Source: Limanda limanda (lineage: Eukaryota > Chordata > Actinopteri > Pleuronectiformes > Pleuronectidae). Taken from it: DNA of 64,000 bases. Made by a program: the position numbers and the translations under genes. The stretch is taken from the NCBI RefSeq assembly GCF_963576545.1, contig NC_083648.1:10155739-10219738 (forward strand), written 5' to 3'. Shown piece by piece: positions 21,423-34,079 of the stretch. The notes under the pieces were generated by a model that was given only the letters and a program-made list of their open reading frames with translations, was not told the DNA's origin and ran no database searches. Numbering within the stretch: the stretch's first letter is position 1; every line of letters starts with the position of its first letter.

Positions 21423-23249
21423 CTATTCCTGATAAAGGAGATGCTGCCCTCTTGTGGATTGAATGGTGTCCCGAATTTGCTGTAGCATGGTTTCTGGCTG
21501 CAGAGCCAGTGTTGAATGATCGAGCCGCTTAAAGTCCTCATTGCAGAGTAGACATTCAAGTACGTGAGCCACTCTCTGTAGGTCGAAGGCAGCATGGTAA
21601 GGTCCGAGTGTGGTAAGCGTCTCCGAGAGATGCCGTGGGTAATCGGGGGAATCCCCCGAGGAGCAAGCGTTCAGGAAGGCCATTCGGTTGTCAGAAATTA
21701 TTTTCAGGAACGATGCGAATTCAGCAAAATTAATACCAGAGCAGGCCTTCATGATGACCTGAATTGAAACACAACAATTACCTTACTTGTTGTTTACATA
21801 CAGGGCAGCAGAATGTTACCAGACAACACACACACAGATCAATCTTATCTGAAAAAAGTATGTGTACCTGACAGTGCTGATGCCAGGAATCCATCGTGTT
21901 TCTCCACTCGTTTATCTCTTTTTGAACGGATGAAAGTTCATTCTGAAGGAACTGCCACATGATGTCAACGTTGCAGCCATTCAACCAGTTGTGATTAATA
22001 GAGATGGTATCTTCCTGTAAAAAAAATCCACAATCAAACTGCTGATGCTAATAAAACACTTTTGCACATTGGAAATAATCCCAGTGTTTCTCTTTTTTCT
22101 TATTACTTTTGCTGTCGTTTTATGGTTCTAATTTACCTCTACAGTTCTTACCAAATTGTAAACTTGATGATGCCAGCCACTGGGCACAAAGATGATTTCA
22201 CCAGCCTCTTGAATAATCTCAAGAGGTTGACAGGCTTTTTCGCGGTGTGGGAAAAGGCCTCGGTCTTGAAGTTCCGACGATGTGACGTCGTAAGGGAGGT
22301 TGCCGTGAGAGTCTCGTAAAAACTCCTCCTGACCCGGGGGATAAAGGAGCCATTTCTTCCTCCCACAGATGTTTGCTGACCAACTGTAGGAGCGGAACAC
22401 ATCGGCGTGGAACGGTGTCCTACAATAAAACATTTAAAAGTTAATCTGGTTATCTTAAAATCAAATGGAGCTATGATCTCAGGCTCTGCTAATGTAATGT
22501 TCAATATTTCATACCATGAACCTTTAGGCCCCATGTAAACAAAGCGGTAGTCATCCACCTCGAGTGTATCCCAGTATTCATTGAGCCAGTCGGAAGAAAA
22601 AAAGACTGGTGTGGTGTAAACACTGTGTTCTGCAAAGTCTCTGAGGGAAAACCACAGCGGTCAGTTACACATATTGCATCCAACTTTCACAAAAACAAAA
22701 ATGAGACTCAAGTATCAAGTGAATTAAATGTACACCTTGACATGTGCCAGTCTTTAAGATAGAGACATCCTTTAGGTGACGAGTGGCCATTTTGGATATA
22801 CTCTTTCCAGTAGTGTATAAATTCTTTGAAAGGCATTACTTGTTTGGGGTTTGCATTGTACTCCTTTGCATTACAGTTTGCAACAGGCACAGGAGTCTCG
22901 TCTGAAAGAGAGGAGAGAGATGCATTAGATGACATGCATATCAGCAGCAGCATGATGACACATGATAGTTAATGCACTGGGAAGAGGATTAAATACCAAA
23001 CTCTTGCAGCAGTTTCTGGAAATGAGGCTTCCCTTCCTCTGTCACCCACTGTTTTCTACACTTCCAGTCCTCTGTAAACCTCCTGGAAAACATGCACGGG
23101 TGATTGGGTAGCAGGTATTTCTTGAAAAACCTGGAATAGCTCAGCTCCTTGTCGATGTAGTCCACGAAGTGTGAGGACCAGAACTGCTCGTACGCCTGCC
23201 GGGGCATCTTGACCAGGCTGCTGCAGTTGCGGTACGCCTCCCGGTCCAT
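21423..23249 (-). CDS. jmjd4: JmjC domain protein 4, 2-oxoglutarate/Fe(II) lysyl hydroxylase
   Basis: Six exons on the minus strand: 22997-23249, 22736-22901, 22515-22640, 22152-22419, 21868-22014 and 21423-21758. The phases join to 431 residues. Human JMJD4 hydroxylates a lysine of translation release factor eRF1 and so promotes termination. Seen: start MDREAYRNC, then VPVANCNAKEYNANP, YWKEYIQNGHSSPKGCLYLK, and the JmjC core with Fe ligands in TPFHADVF (H186, D188) and GWHHQVYNL (H265 or H266). CGRKKWLLYPPGQEE and the NLPYDVTS block follow the family pattern, as does ISINHNWLNGCN. I chose this start over an in-frame ATG 16 codons upstream because it matches the family N-terminus. The gene is head-to-head with snap47 and tail-to-tail with iba57. 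No damage is seen. Confidence 0.93.
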
Positions 23250-23634
23250 GATGGTAAACAACAGCTGGGCTAGCCTGTTAGCTAGGTTAGCTGTCACCGT
23301 CCGGAAAGATAAAAAAGCCTTTCTAGCTACGTCTTTTCTCCTATTTGCTGTTAAATCGATTTCATAATAAGGTAAGAAAACCTACATAATGTCAAAGGGG
23401 GTTATTTTTATATTGTTCACAACAGGTCGCGTCATTTGACTCCATCTCAAAGACGACAGGTTCCTGGACGTCGCACACACACTGACGCCGTTTATAGTTT
23501 ATCACGATTACCTATTAATATGCGGCTGCAGTTACCTGAACGGTTCATATTATATAAGCTTGTTGGCTAGCTTCACAAAGCTAACAATATGTGTTTTCCC
23601 GTAAGTAGCCCGTCGCTGTTGTAGCCCGTTTTAG

Positions 23635-23683
23635 CAGCAGCATGTTTCAAGTCGGACAGTAAACACTGACGTACTCATGTGCG
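23635..23683 (+). repeat. direct repeat copy 1 in the jmjd4/snap47 promoter region
   Basis: AGCAGCATGTTTCAAGTCGG, then ACAGTAAACACTGACGTACT and CATGTGCGAC. The copy at 23816-23864 differs at only a few positions, and the two start 181 bases apart. Each contains a CRE-like TGACGTAC. Confidence 0.85.
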
Positions 23684-23815
23684 ACAAGGTTGTGGGGAAA
23701 AAAATGTTGCAGCTAATCCATTACCTTTATTACATAGGTATTCATATAACGATGCACGCTGTATTTGCTAAGTTGTTAGCAATAAATAGCTATCGATGTA
23801 TTTTTCCTTTAAAAC

Positions 23816-23864
23816 AGCAGCATTTTCAAGTCGGACAGTAAACACCGACGTACTCGTGTGTGAC
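23816..23864 (+). repeat. direct repeat copy 2 in the jmjd4/snap47 promoter region
   Basis: AGCAGCATTTTCAAGTCGG, then ACAGTAAACACCGACGTACT and CGTGTGTGAC. Partner of 23635-23683. Confidence 0.85.
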
Positions 23865-24191
23865 CCAACTTCCGTTATAAACATCACCGTCCGCAGTGTG
23901 AAGACCAGAAGGGGGGAGATAATGGCGAGTAATCTGGTTTTGTACGGTTGTTACCCACTTATAGGAAGTGACATTAGCTAAAAAGGCTTTTAATACACTT
24001 GTCATAAGGTTAGTTGGGTGGAAACCGGAAGCTGCCTGTGTCTTAATCTGACGAATGTATGTCCCCTCTCACTTACAACCTTGTCTTTATGATGTCATAA
24101 GAGGCTGAAGCAGTGCCTTTGAATGGTACTGGTGTCGTATTGAACCTGATCCCTTTCTCTTCCAGGTGTAATCGCTGGCCTCTCTCCCAAA

Positions 24192-27100
24192 ATGAGCTGG
24201 GACACTCCCATCCACAGCTGGCCGGGCTCCTACTACATCAACAGCGAGAAGAGATGGGAAAATGGCACCCTGTCCATCACCAGAACCACAGTCCGCTTTG
24301 TCTCCAGTCAGACCAAGCAGAGCCTCGTCAGCTTCCGCCTCTCCCGCATCGTGGAGATCAAGATGGAGTCGTCCAGCTTCATCTACAGCACCCTCACAGT
24401 GCTGGAGGAGGGCCACGTGAAGCACTGGTTTGGTTCCCTGAAGCCCAACAGGGTGGTGGTTTTTAATGTGATGGAACATTTCTGGAGAGAACTCCTCCTG
24501 CAGCCGAGCTCAGGGGCCCGTGGGGCCGAGTCTCAGCCCTCTAAGGGCAGAGAGCTGATCGGCCTGGTGGCCGGGGCCCAGAGGAGACTGGAGGACACTG
24601 GCCGAGTCCTCAGCCACCAGGGAGAGCAGTTTGATAACATGATGCAGGGACTGGAGAAGATCGACTCGGACCTGGGCGTGGCTGACAAGTATGTATCTCT
24701 ATATTCGCTTGAATTTAATACATCTTATATTTTAAGTCTTTCTGTGTTGCTATACACATTTGCATTTTTCATTTAGCTGACGCTTTTATCCAAAGCGACT
24801 TACAATAAGTGCAGTCAACCCCGAAGGAACAAACCCAGAACAACAAGAATTAAGAAAGTACAATTTCTTCAAAAATAAAGCTAAACTACTAAGTGCTGTA
24901 AGTAAATGCCATTAAGTGCTACTAGCGGCGGAAGATGTGTAAACTTTCTGATGTCAGGATGTATATGAGGAGCCCATCCCACCTTGGTAAACGATCAAAT
25001 CCTCACAAATGTTCTTGTCCGTCTTCTCTGTTGCAGACTCCTGTTAGAGCTAGAGTCTCCCCCCTGGTGGCCTTTTGCTAAACTCCCCTGGAAGACTCAG
25101 CAGGAAGCCAAGGCTGAGGACGCAGCGAGAGCCGCCACATCTGCTGCTGCTTCAGCCAGCAGGGAGTCTGGTAGAAATAAGGTGATCTCAAGCATCCCAG
25201 CTGTCGTGTCCAAAGGTGGAGACTCGGACTTGAAACCAGGCTGCTTGTTGGTGCTGGTGTCGGCGTTGGAGGTGCGAGACACAAACTGCCAGCTCATCCA
25301 TCGCTTTGAACGAAATGAAGTCGATGAAATCAGGGTGACGAGCCCTTACGAGATCTCAGTGAGACAGCGGTTCATCGGGAAGCCAGATATATGCTACAGG
25401 TTCCTGTCTGCCAAGATGCTTGAAGCCTTGTCGGTGCTCGAGATTCAGTACAAGAAGAAGATTGATTTCACAAGCGAATTCACTGCTTTCCAGGCAACTC
25501 CACTTTCATCTCCATGTGGCAGAGAAGGGACAAGCTATAGTGACGGTAAGGAGGAGAAATAATTCAGTCATTTCCATGTCTAGAATAAGTTTGACCACTG
25601 AGTGGCAGTAAAGCTCTACATGTCCACCTCTGGATGTTTTTGAGAGTGGGGCCTTGGTTCAAGACTTCATCCACATGAATTTCAAACAAGGTCATCTCTG
25701 TATCTTCTTGACAGAAATGTGTTTTGATGAATGACTTCACCATGATTGCCTCAGTTGCTGTGTTTTGAGTTTACAGTCTGGTTTCCTCATAAACAACATA
25801 TGTACTCTGCACTCTTTCACCATCTCCACCCATGGAGTCAGGTTTGTTGCAGATGTGCCAAGACACAGAGCTCCCACTGGAGGTCCCGGCAGGGGAGCTG
25901 TCCCAGCTGCAGGTGCATGTCCTCCATTCATCTGTCAGTCAGGCTGAGGCCCAAGAGCTCAAGCAGGTGAGGTCCAGTTGGACAAGTCTTATATTGCCTG
26001 TGTGACTCAATGACTTTCACTGCTGTTGCATTTATATTTGTAATATTTGCATATTTAAGGTACAGAATACAAAAGCCATGTCTGTGCGTACAGGCAACTG
26101 ATTGTCTTGGCAGCCGTTAGAGTAACATGTACTTTGATCGCTCCATTCCAAACCACCATTCATCATAATGACTTAAATTTTTTATCCTGTGTGTTTAAAA
26201 TGTTATTTGGTGAGACCACAGACCAAAGTCCATCCTGGGCTTAAGAGAGGAAAAGAGACATGGTCAGTCATTGCTCAGACTGAGCAGCGTCTTTCCATTC
26301 AGAAGCTCCCCACACTGAGAACTGTTACAGACACGGTCTGTGGTGGCAAGAGCTACACAGTGACGCAAATTCAGACCTATGATTCAGACAATGTTTGTGT
26401 GTGTGTGTGCGTGTCACACACTATTACAGGTTGCTTAGAATAAGTAATGGGAAACCTTCAGCAGGCTACTCGCATTGAATTTAGATGAGTGAATGAACGA
26501 TAACAGTCTACACTAGCTACATTTGTTAAGGTTCTGCTACTTTTTACCAAATTATAAGATTCTTACTTGATATCAGCGAAGACCAAATAATTTAAACACC
26601 CACAGAAGCAACTAAACAGTGAAACATTGCTAGAAATATGGGAAATGTCCCATAGAACTATAGTCTGGCTAATACAAATTTAAAAGTACATCATTTGATA
26701 TTTGTGGACAATGAGCCCTCAGAGAACAGGCAGGACCTATTGCAGTGGAAAATCGACATTTAAAACGGCTAAAATCAGTTGATAACAACCATACAAAAAA
26801 AATTATGTTTGCCTAACTTAAATTGCAAATCCCTCTACGAAGAGTAATAGCAGTGACAGGTTGAAGTAAACCATTCTGATTATGATTGACATAGAGATGT
26901 TTAGTTATTTGGGGCCTGAGAAATACTGGGGATTTAACCCACCTTCGTTCAAGCAATTCAGTCGTGATTCATTTCAAACAAGGCACGGTTGACACCTTTT
27001 ACCTCATATTTAGTTAATTATTATACATAATGACAACGCACAGCGGTTTACTGGAGTTTTTGCCCCTATAATCATTTTTCAGATAGATTTATCGTAGCAC

Positions 27101-27219
27101 TAACAGCACTTGGTTTGTTCATACAACTTGACTTGTCTTTGGCATATTGTCTGCAGCTGATAATGGTTCAGACATGAAAGACTGCTGCCATATTTGAGTT
27201 AATGCTACGCTTCTGTACA

Positions 27220-27314
<95 letters not shown>

Positions 27315-28726
27315 CACCCTACTCTTCATGTCAAGATTAGAATCTGCAGTAGGGAAACTTGTACAGAGGGTCACTTGGTTTAATGTCTTGCCCTAAGTGC
27401 TTTTGCAAATATTCCACTTTATATTTGCATTGTTATTGTTTGAGGTTGGAAATTCCAACTTGTTGAAGGCACAAACTGGTTCATTCATAACTGATAAGCA
27501 TTTCTGTCTTTTTCTTGTACTGAATCTTCAAACACAGACCTGAAGTCACCCCACTAATGCTAATGACACATGGAATTTGAGCTCATATGTTTTTTTCTAT
27601 TAGTTGTAGCCTAAATGTTTAATTTTGGACCTTTCTACATGACTTACAGTCCTCTAGCCTTTGTTTAAGCAGCAGCTAAAAATACTCATTTTCGGGGTTT
27701 TCCCTTGACACACAAAAACTCACGGTGTGATTCAGTTACTCTCCCAGTCGATATTGTAAAGTCACAGTCCTGAGGGAGTGTATACAGTTGTTCCTTGGTG
27801 TGTATTCACATACTGTCTGTTTTTCTAACTGCTGTCTGGACCAGTTTCTGTGCTCTGTTGCAGTGTCCGCATATAACGGACACGAGCTGACATAATGTCA
27901 GTGGGTGTGCGAGTGGGTGTGTGAGAGCATATGTAGCATAACATAATATTAGTTTAGAAACTATGGTGGTGGGGTTTGGAGTGAGTGTTTATTAGGTTTT
28001 GCTTGGCACATCGCAGTGGATTTAAGTTGTTCCATCAACCCTAACATACATAGTTGCTTGACCATTGAGATGAAGTTGCAATTTTCTTTAAACCAACTGA
28101 AAGCAGAAAACAAGCAGTATTGTATGATATCTATGGTCCAGGCAGACAAGCCAAGACCTCTGTGAATGTATTCTCTAGATTCATATACTGCATAATACAA
28201 AATATTATTCTACTGAATCAAGATTAGTGTAGAGTTTTGTATATAAGTGTGACAGGAAGCTGCAGGATATTGTCTTCAAAGCCAAAGGGAGAAGAAAGAA
28301 CCTTGAATTCAATCAAAATCTCACTCGCACCGAATACTCTTTCTCTGTCATCAACACACTCAGTCTCTAACCCACTGACCCCGTCTTCACACCTCTGCAC
28401 ACATGGTCCACATGTCCCTGCCCGCAACTGCTCACCAATTTTATTATTAAATCCACTTTATTTGTGTCCTGCTCCTTAGTTGCTCACTGGGGGCTGTTGT
28501 GCAATAGCGTTAACAAATGATGCGTGTCTCTAAAAGTGGGAACTTATTTGTTTGTGTGTGTGTGTGTGTAACTGCGCAGATGCTGATGCAGCTGAAAACC
28601 CTTGCCCTGGAGGCAGAGACGGAGCTGGAACGGCAGGATGAAGCTCTGGACGTCCTCAGCAGCTCCACAGACCGAGCCACCATGCACATAGATAAGCACA
28701 CTTGCCGTATGAAGAGACTGCTGTAG
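24192..28726 (+). CDS. snap47: synaptosome-associated protein 47 (Qbc-SNARE)
   Basis: Four coding exons: 24192-24688, 25037-25545, 25842-25966 and 28580-28726. The frame closes at 425 residues (human SNAP47 is ~464). SNAP-47 is a widely expressed SNAP-25 relative that forms SNARE complexes in vesicle and autophagosome-related fusion. Seen: a PH-like N-terminal part (about 1-105, starting MSWDTPIHSWPGSYYIN), a first SNARE helix around 118-166 with GEQFDNMMQGLEKIDSDL, a linker with ESPPWWPFAKLPWK, and a second SNARE helix at the C-terminus. That helix includes ELERQDEALD and DRATMHIDKHTCRMKRL. No palmitoylated Cys cluster is present, as usual for SNAP-47. The exon 3 acceptor must be GGAGTCAG at 25841; the nearby TTGCAG at 25852 would break the frame. 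Intron 3 (~2.6 kb) holds a long (CA)n. An acceptor at 24164-24165 shows a spliced 5' untranslated exon upstream. Confidence 0.93.
24763..24840. mobile_element. short teleost interspersed repeat fragment in snap47 intron 1
   Basis: CATTTAGCTGACGCTTTTAT followed by CCAAAGCGACTTACAATAAG. This is a highly recurrent fish repeat core. I am unsure of its class (a SINE/LINE tail or a non-autonomous DNA element). Confidence 0.65.
26393..26412. repeat. (GT)n microsatellite in snap47 intron 3
   Basis: About nine GT units, interrupted once. Confidence 0.8.
27222..27318. repeat. (CA)n microsatellite in snap47 intron 3
   Basis: Nearly 100 bases of CA units with single interruptions (CATACA, CAAACA). It makes false Cys/Val and His/Thr frames on the two strands. 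Confidence 0.97.
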
Positions 28727-29404
28727 CTCTGAAAGCCCAGCTGATGCACGTGCTCACGACGTCCCTCCTGAGAAATGCACTGTAAGCTTCCTCATTGTCC
28801 TCGTGGGATTGGTACATTTAGAGAACAGAACAGAACAGCAGCAGGGACACGAATATGCTCTATAATAGCTCATTATATCCTTGTTGCATTTTGATCGTAC
28901 GATTACAGGATGCAGTAGTGTTCGCCTAGAACTTAACAGTAATCAACCAAATCCCTGAAGTTTGCAACATAATTGTGACTTTAAAACACATGTAAGCATC
29001 TCTTTATTTTTATTTTGTTTTACTTTAAGTGAAAGTAAGTTATTTATAGGCTTCGTGGGCTTGTACATTTGTACATTTCTATCTGTGGTCTGCCTTTTTA
29101 AATGTGTGTCCTGCAGTACTTAACAGCTGTGGAGCTCTTGGTTTATTTTCCCTGGAGAGGAAGATGTGCTCTGAAGTTGACCAGTAGTTGTTGGAGTTTC
29201 ATGATAAGTGGCATTTGCTAACCCGAAGAAGAAGAAGTACAATGTTCAGTAATTGGTAATTGTGTTTATGGCCTGGTTCGGTGTATTGAACCCTATTGGC
29301 AATGTTCAGGGTGGGCAGCCAGTGAGAGATCGTGACAGGACAAGCCTGAATCCTCAGTGCCTGTCATGCTCCCCCAGTGGAGCTGGCAAGTGAACACAAA
29401 TAAA
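28727..29404 (+). other. snap47 3' untranslated region
   Basis: Non-coding sequence after the stop codon. An AATAAA at 29399-29404 is a candidate polyadenylation signal. Confidence 0.4.
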
Positions 29405-31740
29405 GCAGATGACTGTGTGTGAATCAGACACACAACACTTTACACCCTCCCCAGACCCAGTGGGAGTAATCAATGACAGCAAATACAGGAAAGGACTAAA
29501 CTGACATTGGAAAGCAAAGAAGAAAATGTATTGTCTCTGCACGAAGGAATTCAAAAGAAATTGCATGTTTATGTAACTATAAGAAAAACATAAGAGAGAC
29601 GGAAACATGATGAAATAGGATTTTTTATTAAATAAAAATGACAAATAATAATTGAATAGATAAAGTTTGCTCTCATCATCAGAGGAGTTTCTGCTTTCTA
29701 TAGCTATCCTAACTTTTTGAAAGATGCATTTCTGTCTCGAGTTGTCTTTCAGGTCCAGAATCCCTGTGACTTAATGTTGCATGTTACTGCTTTGTTCTGC
29801 ATTAAGTGGAAATGTCTCTTCATTATCAACAAGACTGTAAATGTGTAAGTAGCTTCTGGGATTCGTGGAAGCAGAACAGAAACACTCCCTCTCTCAGTTT
29901 TTATAATATTATACGTGAAATTAAATACACATATCAATGCTAAGGTCCATATCTACTGTATATGCTTTGCTTAGAGGGCTGATAATATTATAATTCCTTA
30001 TTATCTGTAAAGAACTGACATATTTGTAATTCTGTAATTTTATTGTGGTCTGTTATCACTGTGAACTTGTAATTCGCTCTTAGTTTAATTGAAGTATCTG
30101 TACCATGTTTGAAATATGGTATGGATGCTGATTATGCCAAATTAATCTTGACACTAACATAACTAAATCATTGACTAGAAGGGAAAAAAAGTACACCTGC
30201 ATCTTTTTTATTACAAATAAAATACTAAAGGAAGCAGCACAATAGACACTGTAAGTCTTTGGAATTCATTCATTTTATCAGTTAAGAAGTTGTCACCATT
30301 CAAAGTCTGTAATAACAAACATTTTAAAATAAAATAAAGTCTCAAATGATTATACTTGAGATCATTAGTTTGTTTGTTCAGATTTTTGGTACCTGTTGCA
30401 TTGCTCAAGGGCCGGTTTTAGTGTCTTTGAGCTCATTATTTTGGTCGACTCTGCAGCAAAAATGTGATAAACCAACTGTGTGCTACCTTCATAGCACCAA
30501 AAGGAAAACAGACAAAAGTTAGCTTGTGGACACATTGGACCCTCGGGAGTTTGCGGCAACCAAATTACAGCAAAAGTTAAAAATCCAAATAAATTGTGGC
30601 TCAAAATGAACATTCTAGACTGAAAAATTAACAGAAGCATTGTAGAAACATCTTTTACTATTTTTCTCCATAATACACACAAATTATACTGAAACAAATA
30701 TTTTGAGTTGTATTAATGGGTCAAAAGTAAAGTAAAATGTTAGCGACATCATCATCCTTCATGTCGGCAGTGGATCAGAATTGATTTGGCAAGCGGTTGA
30801 GCAACCAATTATGAATCAGGAAGACGCGTTGCACAAATGGGATTGAAAGAGGGCCGACAGCCTCACTCAACAGTCTGCTTCCCCAGTTAGCATGAACCTA
30901 TCACTTGTGTTAAACAGCCAGCCATGAAGGACGGGAGACAGAAAGCACAAACACACGATATGTCTCTGACGTTATGAAGGGTTTTTCAACATTTCACTCT
31001 GGGCTGTTTATTTCTGATGATTTGAGGGATGAATAGTCAGATTGTGGAAGTCCCAAACTCCAGAAGCACACCACATGGTTATGTGAATTCCAACCCTTAA
31101 AAAAGGAGTGTGGCGCACACACTGGCGTGGTTTCGAGGCCGCCTTGCAATACAAGGAAGTGGTGGCGGTCTTGTCTGACCACAGATGCATGAGATCCGGC
31201 TTTGCCTTCCTAACGGATGGTATGGAGACACCAGGGATTTCGCTGGCCTTGACTTCCAAGTCTGTTTACTCGATAGCTCTGCGGCAAGCGCTCTCATTCG
31301 AGGAGCGTGTCTCCATTGATGGCCAATCTATCAACTCTTCCTGGGAAAAAAGCAGCCCAAGATTGTGGGCTGTGAGGGCACATGAAGGTCGCGCTGCAAT
31401 CCAAAATATGGAGCTGCGTGATTTGCAGTACAAATAGGCCGGAGTTGTCATCCCCAGGAAACACAATTGTCAAATTATAGCATTTTGCTAAATGTTCTGT
31501 CTGTTATTGGGTAATTATCTTTCCAAGTATAGTGTGTTTACTGTTTGTCATTTATTCCAATTTAAACATTTATATGTGATAGTTAATGTGAAGCATCTGA
31601 GTACATAAAGAAAAAAGCACTTCCACTCCTCTATTAGACTGTCTGAGTCTAATGGCCTGAGTTTTGACTCATGTGCTGGCCGGTCTCTTAGTAGCGCAGG
31701 TGTTGCTGTGTTTCCTTTTGCTGAGGGAGTTTCTGGTTTC

Positions 31741-31924
31741 AGGAAATAAGGCCTGTTGGTTAATGTTAGAACTGGGAGAAAACGTTCTTGGAAGGGAAGG
31801 CGCTTGACTCCAACCAGGGGGGGTGCATGTCGTCTCCAGCAGAAAGCGATATGAGACTCAACGTCAACATCGTCTTCTTCTGTCTGGCAATCAACGTGGT
31901 AGCAGTTTCTCTTCTTCTGTCACA
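31741..31924 (+). other. candidate exon with a start codon and a membrane segment
   Basis: A pyrimidine-rich acceptor (TTTCTGGTTTCAG) precedes the segment and a strong donor (GTGAGT) follows it. From an ATG at 31827 it reads MSSPAESDMRLNVNIVFFCL and continues AINVVAVSLLLS, a short polar start followed by ~20 hydrophobic residues, like a signal anchor. The frame would continue open through a second splice-bounded segment (33995-34079). I recognise no family. It is supported only by splice-like signals and composition. Confidence 0.2.
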
Positions 31925-33994
31925 GTGAGTGATGGACATTACAGATGTTCCCTGTAAATTTCCAGCGTTTGACTTTATTTCTTTGTGAACACAAAGTCTT
32001 TGCACGAACTCTGTTTGGATTCAGAGATTTGTGAGTTTTATCAAACCATGAATTTGTTCTGCACGGCTGTTAATGTGGTACTTTCCCAGATGCTGAGCTG
32101 CAGGATGATATCATGTGCTATTGCACTTATTGTTTTCCTTGGTCTTTGAGCCGCACTGCTTTTCTGGCTTTTGTTTTACAAACTTTTCTCATTTCTGTGC
32201 GACGGAGTTAACAGCCAGGCAGCCAAAGCAAACTTGGCTCTGTTTTTACACAGTAGTATCGCTCTAAAATCAACTCCAGGTGAAATCCCGTATTACAGCC
32301 TACCTGAACTCTGCGGAGGTGATACTGGTCTCTCTGGCATATGAACAGTATTATTTGCTAAGGAAGGAATAACACGTGTACGGACTGGTTCAGGAAAGAA
32401 AAGTGATTCTAATCCAGTTGTATGAGGTGCTTGAAAAAAAGCATTCCAATATATTTATATTCTAACTTATTCCTTATTAGTCAGTTGTCATCATGTAAGA
32501 ATGCCCACTCACACTCTCCAGCCGACACTCAGGGTTTAACGTCATCATCCTGTAAAATATTCCATGAAACATTCTTTTAACAAAATCATTATTTAAGTCT
32601 GCTCCTTGGATTCAGTAGAGGGCAGCAGTAAGTCGCTGATGGTGACTATCAATGCATTAACTGTAATAATCCATTGCATTATAACCTTTGCACTTTGAGT
32701 GAGCACACTGTTATTGTATCTACATTAACTCAAGAATGAGATTGTCTCATTTCCTCCTGTTCACTGGAGTTAGATCCTACGTTCTGTCTCACTAATTAAA
32801 ATTAAAGGGCTTCTCTACACTTAAGTCTCTTAATGTGACAATGAACATACAGCCCAGTAACAGTAACCAACAACACCAGTTTCTTCTGCGTGTCTTGTTT
32901 ATTTTCATTCTGGAAAACTCATCTAAAACTCGGACCACTTTACTGCACAAGGTAAATGAGAGGACGACGGTCCAAATCTGCATTTTTGGCGATTGCGAGG
33001 AGTCCTTTTCTGCAGTGACTGGATTATGTATTCATTAAAACCCCATCTATACAGCTCCCCCAACAGGTTGTCAGGCCGGGAGCCAGCTCACACCGCATCA
33101 CTACTTTTACAAGCGGGCCCCCCAGAAACCTTCAGCGAGTCTGTTTTTAGTGGCTCTTACTGCAAATGGAAACACTTAGCTCCCACAATAAATTACCCCC
33201 CCCGACTGATGCCACACTGCAGAGACCCCCAGCAGCTCACAGGCTGTGCATCTACATTTTAACATTAAATGCCGTTGAATCCGCTGTGTTGTAAGTGACT
33301 CTGGGTCACATGAGCTGACAAGAGGACAGGAAAAAATTAATCACGCGAAGGTTGTTGCACTTGCGTGCAGCCTGCAGGGCAGCGGCTTGATTAAAGTTAA
33401 GGATGTGTCCCCCCCCACCCCTTCACCTCGTGGGGTTGACAATGGGGTCATTTCAGGATAAATATAGACCTTCTTGGTTACTCATTTTCTCTGGAAAGTA
33501 CATAGCCATTAGTGTGGCAGGCCAGTGATCTCAAGGGCAACACCAGTGTTCAGCCCCAACTATTGTTTATACTGTAGCCAGATGATTAAAAGAGACAGCA
33601 GGGTATCGCTGGCCCCGCTGGTAGAGAGAGCATCCCCAGCACAAACAGTGGTGATGGTGCTCCTGTGAACACAGTCCAGTGGGGTTGAGATCAGACACTG
33701 GGAAAACACACTTAAAAGCACTTGTCTCAAACTTCTGTGTCGAATGTGTCGAGGCGTGTTAGGAAACAAGAGCAGCGTCTCGGACCCTCGCTAAGAGCGC
33801 CCGTGAAATAATCCCTAATTATCATTCCAGCAAACTTATGTGTTTGACCACCTAGTGATGCAATTGCAGCTGACCAAATAGATTGTTGAAATATTGCCCC
33901 GCGCTGTTGTAGCTACGTTGTGACAGCATTGTGTGTTCACCGAGGGCCGGCACAACCATAACAAACACAGCTGAATCTGGGGTTTACATTTCAG

Positions 33995-34079
33995 CAGGAT
34001 GACGGCGAACGCAGCGTCTGGGTGGAACTTGGGAAAAGGAGCCCGGGCCGACAGCCTCGTATGGCTCCCGGCCAGCATG
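33995..34079 (+). other. possible second exon joined to 31741-31924
   Basis: Bounded by TTTACATTTCAG and ATG|GTAAGAG. With the phase left by the upstream candidate it stays open and reads RMTANAASGWNLGKGARADS and onward. It is a short segment, so the open frame could be chance. Confidence 0.15.

Larger units (their letters stand above)
23250..24165. promoter_or_regulatory. shared (bidirectional) promoter region of jmjd4 and snap47
   Basis: About 0.9 kb separates the jmjd4 start codon from the acceptor of the first coding exon of snap47, so both promoters and the snap47 5' untranslated exon lie here. CpG-containing blocks occur at 23450-23680 and 23815-23930. A ~50-base block is duplicated (23635-23683 and 23816-23864). 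The same head-to-head pair exists in mammals, which supports a shared promoter. I cannot fix either transcription start. Confidence 0.6.

Noticed and set aside
22148..22558. 136-codon minus ORF across jmjd4 exons 3 and 4
   Set aside because: It reads through an intron and leaves the JmjC frame after GSW. The spliced model explains both exons.
25765..25947. Pro/Gly-rich frame over snap47 exon 3
   Set aside because: It uses the wrong phase. Only the GGAGTCAG acceptor gives a frame that joins exons 2 and 4.
27119..27396. Cys/Val-rich and His/Thr-rich ORFs
   Set aside because: They are translations of the (CA)n microsatellite in snap47 intron 3.
31108..31437. 109-codon plus ORF
   Set aside because: Overlapping minus-strand frames of similar length and no domain; coding status is not supported.
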